From Pyxicephalus adspersus (Eukaryota > Chordata > Amphibia > Anura > Pyxicephalidae): a stretch of 64,000 nucleotides of DNA. How positions within the stretch are numbered: position 1 is the first letter of the stretch; every line of letters starts with the position of its first letter. The translations under genes and the position numbers were made by a program. The notes beneath the pieces are model-generated. The model was not told where the DNA came from, made no database searches, and saw nothing but the letters and a program-made list of their open reading frames with translations. Location: the NCBI RefSeq assembly GCF_032062135.1, contig NC_092859.1, positions 46,118,784-46,182,783 on the forward strand, given 5' to 3'. Below are positions 38,352 to 48,771 of the stretch, one piece after another.

Positions 38352-39206
38352 CGACATCTACCTCTCCTTATACCTTTTTTCTGCTTCCTAAGTAATCATT
38401 GTCTAGTTTTTGCATCCCCCACTGCATTTTGTCCAGTAGGGAAAATTTAGGATTAATTCACACATGTATACAATTGTGAAGTATAACATTGTATGTGTTT
38501 GATCCACCATTGGTTTTTCAATATATTGCTGCACCTTAAATTCCCTGTCTTTTCTTGTTTTTTCATTTACCATATACTTATCAGGGTATGCAGCACAGTA
38601 TATATTAGAGGAGGTGAATTTGTGTATTACACTATATTAACTATAAAGTATCATATATGAGGATGATTGTTGCACCTATATCTGGATAAACAGCATATGA
38701 ATATTACTAATACCATTTAAAAAAATAAATAACTTTTGTAACCATTTAAAGTTATTCAAAACATTTCTGTTTAAATAAATCAATATATTTGAAATTTACA
38801 AGGTCTTTTTAATGGGGACCAGTGTAGAACAAGAGATTGTGAATTTTGAATTAATTCCTGACAGGAAAATTACATTTTTTCGCCAACCCTGGAAATGTGT
38901 GGCAGTAGAATGAATGTAGTTCAAAGACAGGGTTTTTTGGCAACAATTTTTTGTGTATTCAACAAAAATCAATAGTACAATCTCATAAGTGTAAACAGCA
39001 AACAATAATGTCAGTAGTACAGATTTATAAGTTACTTCCCCATCCTTGGAGGTTAATTACCCAAATCTTTTTGTAAACATACACAGTAAAAATTAGAGGA
39101 GTATTTCCTCCTATTTAGAGGTCATATACCTCCTATGCTAGACAGAGACCAGCTATTTTAAAGTGCATAGAACATAAAACATATACATATTTCTGACGCA
39201 GCTTTG

Positions 39207-39248
39207 TTAACCCGACGCGTTTCACCCAATCTAGGCTTCCTCAGGGGT
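39207..39248 (-). repeat. CCTGAGGAAGC...ACGCGT module, inverted copy
   Basis: The minus strand reads ACCCCTGAGGAAGCC, TAGATTGGG, TGAAACGCGTCGGG. Here the palindromic ACGCGT core is intact. The surrounding sequence (38355-39206 and 39249-40304) shows no gene or other recognised repeat. Confidence 0.7.
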
Positions 39249-40304
39249 AATGCTATGTATGTTGATGTTCAAAGCTCTGTTTCTTGAAGGCATCTAAATG
39301 TTAAATAAATATCTGTTACAATAATATATAGATATTTAGGTAATTGTTTTATTTCTTATTTTAAGAGATGCCTAAATTACTTTTATTAGAATGTGTTATT
39401 AGAATAATTAGTGTCACATATAATCCTGGGGTTTGATGTTATATAGTACATCAGGAATCAAAACAGATATCCTTATATGTGTATTTAATTCAAATAGTCC
39501 TGTTCCTTCAGTGGTAACATAGCTAGTTTTTACATTTTTCTATATTTCAATATATTTTTTATCTTATAATGATGTGTATATCTGCTCAAAGCAACTATGA
39601 CTGAATAAATCTAATGTCATAAATAAGTAGTAACACACTTACATTATCCTTACTTGCACACGTGTATTTGTCATTTTATGAAGTAAAATGAAATGGTCTA
39701 TTTTTCCTGCATATAAGAATGTTTCCTCCTAAAGTACAGGGATTTCTTGAAGGTTCTCCTAATAGAAAATCAATAAAAGGAGCAAGAAAAAAGACACAAT
39801 TAAGGAAGTACTTTTCATTCATATAACTAATAAATGAATGTATATTCAAAAGATGCCTCAAACCAACAGAATAAAAAGAATATTGATTAACATACTGTAT
39901 ATTACCTACCAAATTCGTTATAGCTAGCATATAATTATCTAGTACAAAGCTGTAAGATAACTAAATACCATTTTTTGTGAAAATGTTCCTTGGAGTTGTT
40001 GAATTTCACAGGATCTGTGGTATAATTGTGAGAAATCTTTCATATGCTAATGAAGAGTTATGTAACCTTATTGCGTTATTACACTTAATGACTCATAGCT
40101 ATTAATATATATTTTGTCATTCTCCCTGTTTAGTCACATACATATGCATCTGTGCTGGAAATCTTGCCATAGCAGTATGTCTTAACCTTTTCACCACCAT
40201 AAATGAAGCTTGTGGTTCACAGTGATATAATCATCAGACCAAAACATATAAAAATTCATGTATGGGAATTGTATTCCTCCCAAAATGATTTGTTTTTCTT
40301 ACCA

Positions 40305-40415
40305 TCTAGTACTGGGCCCTTCACTCCTCCTGTGTCATTGTTTGAACCGGTCTGTCTATTGCAATCCATATTTAATGTACAGCACTGCCTAATTTGTTGG
40401 TGCTTTGTACAGTTT
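40305..40415 (+). repeat. Solo L2-like LINE 3' end, split by a later LINE insertion
   Basis: TCCTCCTGTGTCATTG, TCTATTGCAATCCATATTTA and ATGTACAGCACTGCC match the 3' end of the L2-like LINE at 34270-34350. Its tail resumes at 44541 (AATGTTATTAATAATAAT) after the minus-strand LINE that inserted into it. Confidence 0.75.
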
Positions 40416-40691
40416 TTTTTTTAAATTGTATTTTTATTGAAATTTTCAACAGGGTACAAAAAGGGAAAAAAAGGGGGGGGGGGGAAACATAAGGGGAGGT
40501 AACACTATAGGAATGCATCAAAACATATTCCAGAATAAAAAAAAAAAAACATCATACATTAGTTTTTGCGCAAAGGATACCTTTTTTTAAACATCTTAAG
40601 ATACATGGGTGAAACAGATAAAACCTGGGCCATATAGCATTTCCCATTTAAGAGAGGAGCCCTGTGGGTATCAGACAGACAAATTAGCATA

Positions 40692-42200
40692 TTAATGGTC
40701 CCACGTCTCAAATTTGGCCATCGTGTCTCTAAGGAGCGCCGTAAGATACTCCATAAGGCGGATCTCTTGGATCCGCGTGTATAAATTCTCCAAGGAGGGC
40801 GGCAGCATCGTTTTCCATCTAGAGGCTATCAGTGTGCGCGCTGCAACCAGAATATGGGAAACCAGTTTACGGGACACTTTTGGCAAAGTTAAGGGAGGTC
40901 GCCCTAGGAGATAAGAAAGAAGGTCCAATGTCATATGTTGTTGGGTCACTGCTGATATCAGATCGTTGACTCGTGACCAATATGGCTGAATAAGGGGACA
41001 AAACCAGAATATATGTTCTATCGTACCTCGGTGGGTACCACATCTCCAACACCTAGGGTCTACATTAGGAAACAGACGGTGAAGCACTGCCGGTGTGTGA
41101 TACCATCTAAGCACAATTTTGTACAAATTTTCTTTATACAGGGCGCAGATAGAGCTTTTATGCGCTGCCTCCCAGATGTCAAGCCAATCTTCAGGAGTTA
41201 AAGACTGACCTAGAACTGCCTCCCATTTGAGCATATAAATAAATTTAAGGGAACCTCCCTGTGTAGAACCATGCAGAAGGCGGTAAATGGAGGAGATTGA
41301 CCCTTTGGTGCGGGGGCCCTCCACACACAGTCTCTCAAATGCAGTAAGGGCCTGGAAGGTGGCTCAGGGTTGTAAGGATGAGATATAATGCCTTATCTGT
41401 AAATAGGCGTAGAAAGAGGTACGAGGTAGTTCAACTCTATCACTCAGCTCAGTAAAGGAAAGTAGCCTCCGCTCAACTGGGTGCAGGATATGCCTAATTT
41501 GATATAAACCCCTGTCCTTCCAGGGGCCAGCCATTGAACTTGAAAGGCTATCAGGAATCTGTGGGTTGAAGATTATGGAGGTTAACCTCGAGGGAGAGGA
41601 TGCCAGAATATATTTAGTTTTGCAAGCTCTCCACGTGTTCCTCGTAAAAGCCATAGGCGCTGTCAAATCAGATTCCGTCAACAGTAAGGAGGAGCTCCAC
41701 AACATAACATTGGGGTGAGCAGGGGCTATCCATTCCATCTCCAATTCTACACAAATACTAGGGGGATATAGAGAGGTCCACAGCAAAAGCCGTAAATGGG
41801 CCGCCAGATAATACTTATAAATATCCGGTGCCCCCAACCCTCCATTCTCCCTGGGTGTACATACAATATGCTTAGCCACTCTGTGTCTTTTATAGGCCCA
41901 GATAAACCGCAGAAAATTCGTTTGGACTCTTTTCAGTGCCGGAGGCGGCACTCTAACTGGCAATGTCTCAAATAAATAAAGCAGTTTGGGGAGGAGCATC
42001 ATTTTAACCAAGGCAATCCTACCTAGTAACGACAGGGGGTGATTCCGCCACTTACTCAAAAAATTAGTCACCTCCCGAAACAATGGAGGAAAATTGCAGG
42101 GGTACAATTGGGCATAAGTGGAGGTAATGTGTGTCCCTAGGTAGCGGAGGGAGCGCTCTTGCCAGATTAAGGCAAAAGAGTCTTGCAGGGGCTGCAGTTC
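40692..42200 (-). pseudogene. LINE ORF2 C-terminal region with zinc knuckle
   Basis: After the frameshift near 42200 the frame reads RSLRYLGTHIT, then LLPKLLYLFETLPVRVPP, LKRVQTNFLRFIWAYK, RENGGLGAPDIYKYYLAAHL, one in-frame TGA near 41362, and continues in the same frame to the natural end at 40692. Near the end is CWRCGTHRGTIEHIFWFC, a CCHC-like knuckle typical of L1/Tx1 ORF2 C-termini, thought to aid RNA binding. Upstream and downstream segments are in the same phase across the stop, so only one substitution separates them. Confidence 0.9.
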
Positions 42201-43214
42201 CAGTGGGGGAATATGAGAGGCAAAGCCTCTGTTTTAGAGGAGTTAACCTTAAATCCTGCAACTTCACCATATATCTTTACCTCTTTCCATAAATTGGGAA
42301 GAGAGATAATCGGTTGGGACAGAGTCAATAGGATATCATCAGCATATAAAGAAAGCTTATATTCCTTCCCTTTCACTGGAATCCCATGTATATTTGAATT
42401 GGAGCGGATACAGGCCGCCAGGGGCTGTATACACAAGGCGAAAAGTAGAGGTGACAAAGGGCACCCCTGCCTCGTCCCGTTTTTAATCGTGAACAGGGCG
42501 GAGGATGCATGGGACAGCTTAACTGAGGCCAATGGGGCCGTGTACAAGCACTCAATCGCCCTAACAAAGGGGCCCATAAAGCCCATTTTGTTCAGGGTAG
42601 AAAAGAGAAACGGCCAACTGAGGCGATCAAACGCCTTTTCGGCGTCCAGACTAAGTATCAAGGATGGGGATTTCCGTTTATTAATAATATCAATGATGTT
42701 AATCACCCTCCTGGTATTATCACCCACTTGTCTAAATGGGATGAAACCCGTTTGATCCCCATGGATGAGAGCAGGAAGGAACTTAGACAGTCTAGAGGCT
42801 AGAATTTTCGTAAAGATTTTTAGATCGGAATTTAAAAAGGGCTATTGGTCTATAATTCGAACAGTCTAATGAGTCCTTGTCCGGTTTCGGTATCACCGTG
42901 ATATGGGACACCAACATAGAGGGAGGAATCGGCTTGCCTATCAAAAAATCATTGAATAGTTTAAGAAGATATGAGGAGAGTTCCGGCAAAAATGCTTTAT
43001 AGTACAGGTAGGGCAAGCCGTCCGGGCCTAGAGCTGTAGAGGATGGCAATTGGGTAATGATTGTCGTACGTTCCTCCTCTGTAATGGGATTATTAAGTTG
43101 TTCTAGATATTCGGGTTCAATCCTGGGAAGGTCCACTCGTGCTAGATATGATTCAATGTTAGGCCTCAGAGATCTACCCAGGGGCGCTTGGGCGCTGTGA
43201 ACCTTTTGGTACAA
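42167..43214 (-). pseudogene. LINE ORF2 reverse transcriptase domain
   Basis: The first part (frame to 42792) has NPITEEERTTIITQLPSS, ALGPDGLPYLYYKAFLPE and DCSNYRPIAL, then a frameshift in a T/A run near 42836. The second part has LILSLDAEKAFDRLSWPFLF (motif A, catalytic Asp), KNGTRQGCPLSPLLFAL (motif B) and YADDILLTL (motif C, YADD at 42335-42346), then GFKVNSSKTEALPL. All catalytic aspartates are present, so this is a fairly young copy disabled by frameshifts. Another frameshift near 42200 leads into the C-terminal region. It pairs with the endonuclease for target-primed reverse transcription; the LDAEKAFDR and GTRQGCPLSPLLFAL style places it in the L1/Tx1 group. Confidence 0.93.
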
Positions 43215-44425
43215 CCATGATCATAGCGCACCAACCCGCTCTCATCCTTGACTGCCCCCGGAGAGGATTGTAGCTGCCTATCCCTCAGCTTGCGGGCCAG
43301 CAGCGAATCCGCTTTGTTACCCTTATAGTAGTACTGCTGGCGGGTTCGCTGCATCTGCCAACTAACTTTCCACAGCTCCAGAGCTCGTAGTTTAGACCTA
43401 AGAGTGGTTATTTCCCTTAGGAGGCCCAAGGACGGCTTTGATGCATATTTTGCCTCAACAGACTTTAAGGCCCGTGCCGTAATTAAACGTTGTAAGTTAG
43501 AGTCTCGTTTCAGTCTGGAGCCCAGAGCTATGCAATGACCCCTGAGTCCTGCTTTGTGTGCCATCCAAAGCGTAGATGTATGTGCGACAGGGTCTTCGTT
43601 TTCCCTGAAAAAGGTTCTTAAAGTGGCGGATAGGGAGGACTTAGTTTTTGGATGTTTAACCAAATATTCATTCAGCCTCCAATGGCAGGCTCTCGTCGAT
43701 TTGAGGGAAAGGGTCACATCTAATGTAATAAGAGCATGGTCAGACCAGGTGATTGGATGTATCTCAGCAGAAATACTGTTCCTCAGGAACAGTAAACAAA
43801 TATTCTTTACGGGTGTGAGTACCATGTGGGGGGAGTAGAAGGAATATTGTCTCCCAGAGGGGTGATAGATCCGCCAATTTTCGTAGAGCTGGTACCTCCT
43901 GATCAGTTGCCTGAACACCCTGGTCTGTCTGGACACCTGCGCAGAGGGCCGGGAATGGAGTAGGGTATGTCTATCCTGGGTGGGAGAAAAAAACAGATTA
44001 AAGTCACCTCCCACTATCAAATAGGTGTGGTCAAATTTTTTAAGAAGGGACAAAACCTTGCTGAGAAATTGAGTCTGACCATTATTAGGGGCATATACAT
44101 TGCATAGCGTGATAGACACTCCTTGTACAGTCCCATTCAAGATAATGTATCTCCCCTCCGCATCAATTATAGAACCAGAGAGAGAAAATTGAAGGGAGTC
44201 TTTCAGGAGGACCGCCACTCCGGCCTTTTTCTTGCACAGAGAATTAGCCAGATAGGACTGGGGATAAAGTCTGGAGGCAAAATTAAAAGTGCCCGAATTA
44301 TCAAAATGGGTCTCCTGTAGGAAGACAACATCTGGGGACAAACGTTTAAACTCCCTTAGTGCTAGTTTTCATTTCGTGTTAGAATTCAATCCCCGGACAT
44401 TAAAAGATAAAATCTTAGCAGCCAT
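43195..44425 (-). pseudogene. LINE ORF2 endonuclease domain
   Basis: The likely start is at 44425 (MAAKILSFNVRGLNSNTK), followed by an in-frame TGA at 44369-44371 and then an open frame. APE-type endonuclease landmarks are intact: SFNVRGLN (metal/base-binding Asn), VVFLQETH (catalytic Glu), NVYAPN, LIVGGDFN and TWSDHALI (catalytic SDH). This enzyme nicks the target to prime reverse transcription. A linker follows (RQQYYYKGNKADSLLARKLR), then a frameshift near 43200. The single early stop is consistent with a CGA to TGA change. Confidence 0.92.
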
Positions 44426-44994
44426 CAGGACCATAAGGAGACCAGAACGCCGCAGCCAAAACCACCCTTATACAGGTATATCCTTGAGGAAACTGGTGGA
44501 AAGACATGTAGAGCCGCCCACCACCAGCTTTGTACAGTTTAATGTTATTAATAATAATTTAAACAGCTCTTCAGCACAGCACATCCCATGGGATTATAAC
44601 CAGCAATTTTGATAAACTACAATTCATCATTTATATAATTACTCACTACTACCACCAGCTTTTGGATTACAATCAGCCACAGCCTTTTTATTGGTTTACC
44701 ACAAATTTCATAGGAAGGGAGAGGTGGGAGGATTTGAAATCTTCAAACTGACATCTCTTTTCCTTAAGAAAAAGGAGAACAAAAGTGATGACAACAAAGA
44801 AAAAAGGCAAAGTCCCAGAAAGTGAACACACAAAAAGTAGTGCAATTATCAACTCAAATGTCAACAATGGAAAATACAGTACTGAACCCACAAATGTACA
44901 CAGTGAAGAGTCTTTGCTTCTTTGTTGTTCTTGATTTTTGTTTAGTTCGGAGTCTTTTTAAATGTATTTGAGGTTTTTTTTTTTGTTTGTTTAA

Positions 44995-45926
44995 CCACCT
45001 GGGCGTTTCACTGATGTCTAGATTTCTGTACCAAAAGCGGTACACTGTTTTTCATGAAATTTTTTTTTTTACATTTTAGACCTGTAACTTACAGAAATAT
45101 GTCCGAACAAGGGTCTAGTAGATATCATGAATATAAAAAAAAGTTTGAAACACACAATCATGTAAAAAAAAAAATGTACTTTTAATAAAATTAAATAAAA
45201 AACACAAAAATCAGTCAGTTTTTTGATGCAAAAAGTGATCCTATTTTTTTGCATAGAATTTTTTGTTTATATTGTGGGCTTGTAATTCTTAGGATTAACT
45301 CCTGGGTATGATAATTATATTTATTTATTATATTATATTCATAAATTATAACATAATACATAAATATAAATAATAATTTAAAAAAATAATGAAATAATAG
45401 ACAATGTAATCTAAATATAAAATTAATAATGTACTTTTATTTTTATTTCATGTTGTGTGGTGTTTTTGTACTGTAAAAACCATTTAAAAGCAGATTACAT
45501 TGTAATCTGCTTTTAAATTTCCCTCCCTGACACACCCCCATACATCACCAATCACATCACTGGAAGATGACTCATCCTCCGAGTGATGTGAGTGGGGGAT
45601 TTCCCTGCCCTGCTCACACAGACAGAGACGCTGCTGCTGCTGGCATCTCCGGAGAGATGCACAGCACAATGCAGGATTTCTGCATTGTGCTTCACATCCC
45701 ACTGCAGATGCCAGCAGCAATAGCAAATTTTTTATTGCTGCTGGAGGAGCTGCGGGGACCAGGTAGATATTTTCTTTCAGTTGTAATCGGATTGTCATAC
45801 AATGTATGACAATGGGATTGCAATATAACGTTTGTTTACATTTTTAACCACCTGAGAAAAGTTCGGGTTTAACACTTTTTGCAAGTGTTTTTACCCCGAA
45901 CTATGTCGGGTTTAACGGCCAGGTCG
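44995..45926. mobile_element. piggyBac-like TTAA-flanked element, non-autonomous
   Basis: It is bounded by TTAA at 44991-44994 and 45927-45930. The ends CCACCTGGGCGTT and AACGGCCAGGTCG are imperfect inverted repeats. No transposase frame is present. The interior is very AT-rich, then GC-richer from 45530 with nested inverted repeats (CATCTCCGGAGAGATG area, 45630-45720) and a perfect palindrome at 45482-45518. A second TTAACCACCTGAG at about 45846 suggests a nested or duplicated end. Confidence 0.7.
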
Positions 45927-45930
45927 TTAA

Positions 45931-46865
45931 TATATATATTGTACAAAATGTTTTTGTGATTGCAACATTTTAATAAAAAACGAAAATTACACACTATTCC
46001 AGTTTGTTTATCATTCCCTTTACACATCACTATGTCAATCCCTAGTGTGCTGAGTGTTCAAAAAAATTTCTGTGCTGAGATAAAAAACTGTAGTGTCTAT
46101 GTGTGACCTCTCTCCCTAAATTTTGTTACAGATCATATTATTGGCCACCATAGAAACCTGGCACAATGTTCAGACCAGATATTGGAATACTTGTATAACT
46201 TTAATAAAAAGGACAGATTGTAGGTCTAATATTTCTTTCATTTTAGTGCTTGTTCGAACCTGGGCATATGGTTAACTGCTTTATAACAGTGCCAAATTTA
46301 TTTAGTAGGTCAGTCACACTCTCTGTTCAGGACACCCTTTTGGCATTCTAACCAAATATTTTTCCTACAGATGTGAATAAGTCCTGAGAATCCTGGGAAC
46401 AGAAATTGAAATTTACATTTACATGTTTGCATGCCTCTAAGGACAAACTCCAGGAGCCTATTTAGATCTTTACATGCAGAAACACTATTATCCACCAGGG
46501 AATGTTTTAGTAAATGTCAGATTTGCTTTCTTTTAAATAGACCCCTAAGTCACCTGCAATTAAAAAAAAATGGTTTTGGGTGTTCCATAAACGTTGCAAT
46601 AAGTTGGGACGCATGTTTGCACAAGTCATGAGAATCTGGAAACATAAATATATTCCTTAGGTCAACAGTGCTCTTGGAGATCTACAATACATTACTGAGG
46701 GTATCACATTGTGAGGCATTGTGTTCTTATTACTTTATGTTGTACAACATTCACTCACCAATTGATAGCTCAGTGTCTATTGTAGATAAAATACGACACA
46801 GAAATATTTCTTTTTTGTCTAAACTTCCTCAGTTGGTTCTAGCTATGTATTCCATGGAGTCATTA
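45931..46865. other. Intergenic DNA, nothing recognised
   Basis: AT-rich spacer between the piggyBac-like element and the L1 fossil. Confidence 0.45.
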
Positions 46866-46869
46866 TATA

Positions 46870-47560
46870 TGACTTAAGCCGTAAAGAATACCAATACAGG
46901 TAAATCCCCTGGCCCAGATGATTCACTCAATCCTAAAATAAATTGTTCCTTTGCTTTCTCGGACCATTCTTTGTTTCACTTTTGATTAATTTACTTCTGG
47001 TTCCAGTCTTTTTTTTTTAACTCCCTATTCCCTTAAACTCATGATATCATTCATTTTAAGGAGGAAAATAATCTAGCCCTGTGTTTAAACAATCAGCCTA
47101 TTTCTTGGTTAAACAAGGATTTGAATGACTTTACTAAAACACTAGCAATCATATTTTTATCTTACCTTCATAAAATTATTTTGGCCATCCAGTTATCCAG
47201 GCCATCAATCTTGTTCATACAGCTTGGCGCAGTTTTTTTTTTTGCTATCCAACGATTTTTTTTGTATTGCTATCTATTGATACAAAGAAACCATTTGACA
47301 TGGTAGATAAAGAGCTCATGTTGGCCACCTTTTGCTATATTGGCCCAGGGGAGAGGGTGCTGTTTTGGACTATATCCATTTATTCCCATCCTACAGCTGC
47401 AGTTAGAGTCAGATGTCTTATTTCCTTTCTATTTCCAGTGGGACCACATAGAGTTGAGATTTTGATACCTAAATTCCTCAATGCCTTCCAGACTCTTAAC
47501 AATATGGACACCCCTTTATTATTCTGTTTACTATCAAAATGATGTGGTCTCAGAAAAGAC
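46870..47560 (+). pseudogene. L1-type LINE ORF2 fossil with RT core deleted
   Basis: Eroded frames show TGKSPGPD at about 46890 (the pre-RT block), then at 47267 LSIDTKKPFDMVDKELMLAT (motif A, with KKPFD for the usual EKAFD), YIGPGERVLFWTISIYSHPT, AAVRV and FPVG. Where GTRQGCPLSP and YADD should follow, the sequence passes straight to ILIPKFLNAFQTL, which resembles the post-RT LPKLLYLFQTLP block. Motifs B and C are therefore missing. Many stops; long dead. Confidence 0.75.
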
Positions 47561-48562
47561 CTGTAGCTCCCACCCAAATAAACTTACCAAAATGCTTTTA
47601 ATTATTTATTCAACAGACCAGAAGGCAGCAGATAAGTAGTGTTAATTAATAATGTTTACAGACACTTATTGCTCCTACTGCATGCTTAAAAAATAAATAT
47701 AACTCATTGTACAAAATACAGTTTGATATAGTAGTTTATATTGTAATTTCATACTTGCAAGAATAGCCCATGGGCATTATTTGTCTTGCGTGTCTTCTAC
47801 TAACCTATAAAGGGTTCTTTGAGAAGATCTATCAAACTTTTACTAGTTTTTTCCTTTAATTTTTTTTTTTCAGAAGATCAGTGGGTGTGACACACAAACA
47901 GTCTGCAGTGTTGAAGCTTTTATTATCCTCAAGCCACAACTCAGTTGTCACTTTTATTGAACAGACTTTGTTAAACTTGTAATAAAATAACTGAAACAAC
48001 ATTCCATAGTATTACAAATGCTATACATATTACTCACATTTACTATTATTTATATCTTCAGAACTCTGCGCAGGAATGAATGGCACATAGCATAGCTTAA
48101 ATCAAAGAAGGACCTGACTCGAGTTTCACTCTCTTCTTGCAGAGGACTCTACAATGTTCATTCCAAGCTCACATGTGGTTGAAAAGGAAAAAAAAAATAG
48201 CAAATGTGACAAATAGTAATCAGACAAGATGATACAATGTCATTCCTGCTTCAAGACATACTTAACTTACATACATACTTTGTGAAGTCCCCCTTTTCCC
48301 TCCCAGCTCCTGACTCCACTACGACCACCACTAAAATCCAAAGAATTGTCGAAGAGGAGCAGTGATGCTGCTTTTTCAGACTTCTGACTTTTAATTATTA
48401 CCAGTGTCACACAGTGTGACCTAAAAAGAGGTGACAAGGTTCCCCATACATATGGAGTTTTGTCATTAACTGAGACAGGGGCAGGGATGGCAAGGGAGCA
48501 CTAAAAAGAGGACTATAATTGGAGCAAGGGGGAATGTTGTCACTAGATATTCTGGATCATTC
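47561..48562. other. Unassigned; possible minus-strand 3' UTR
   Basis: No repeat was identified. On the minus strand there are two AATAAA hexamers (47953-47958 and 47918-47923 in + coordinates, as TTTATT) and an open block at about 48511-48256 preceded by TCCTCTTTTTAG. The peptide is not recognised. This could be chance. Confidence 0.25.
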
Positions 48563-48771
48563 GGCCCGATTTATTAAAGCTCCCCAGGGCTGGAGAAAAT
48601 ACACTTTCATCAGTGAAGCTGGGAGATCGGGTAAAATTGAACAGACCTGCTCCAGCATTGAGAACATTTGCTCACAATTAGCAAATAACTTTTAGGAAAT
48701 CCATTCCAGGTTTGCTGGATCACCCGGCTTTACTAATGCTTCTAACAAATCTGCTTTAATAAATCAGGCCC
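48563..48771. mobile_element. Palindromic MITE (TTTATTAAAGC ends), copy 1
   Basis: It starts GGCCCGATTTATTAAAGCTC and ends GCTTTAATAAATCAGGCCC, inverted ends. Inside are ACACTTTCATCAGTGAAGC, GCTGGGAGATCGGGT and CCATTCCAGGTTTGCTGGAT, matching the copy at 57926-58131. No coding capacity was seen; the superfamily is not evident. Confidence 0.8.

Larger units (their letters stand above)
40416..44526 (-). mobile_element. L1/Tx1-type LINE, ORF2 nearly complete, broken
   Basis: A minus-strand element with its 3' poly(A) tail (T-run) at the left and its 5' end at about 44526. It is flanked by a 14-bp target duplication GCTTTGTACAGTTT at 40402-40415 and 44527-44540, which defines the insertion. The order is about 100 bp of leader, ORF2 (endonuclease, RT, C-terminal zinc knuckle), then a 3' UTR at 40416-40691. 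There is no ORF1, so it is 5'-truncated or of a type lacking it. The GGGGGGGGG run near 40476 lies in the 3' UTR. Confidence 0.92.

Noticed and set aside
42183..42755. 190-codon + strand frame
   Set aside because: It is the antisense shadow of the LINE RT domain on the minus strand.
45484..45809. Open frames of 80-104 codons on both strands
   Set aside because: They lie inside the piggyBac-like element's palindromic GC-richer half, whose inverted repeats create mirrored frames.
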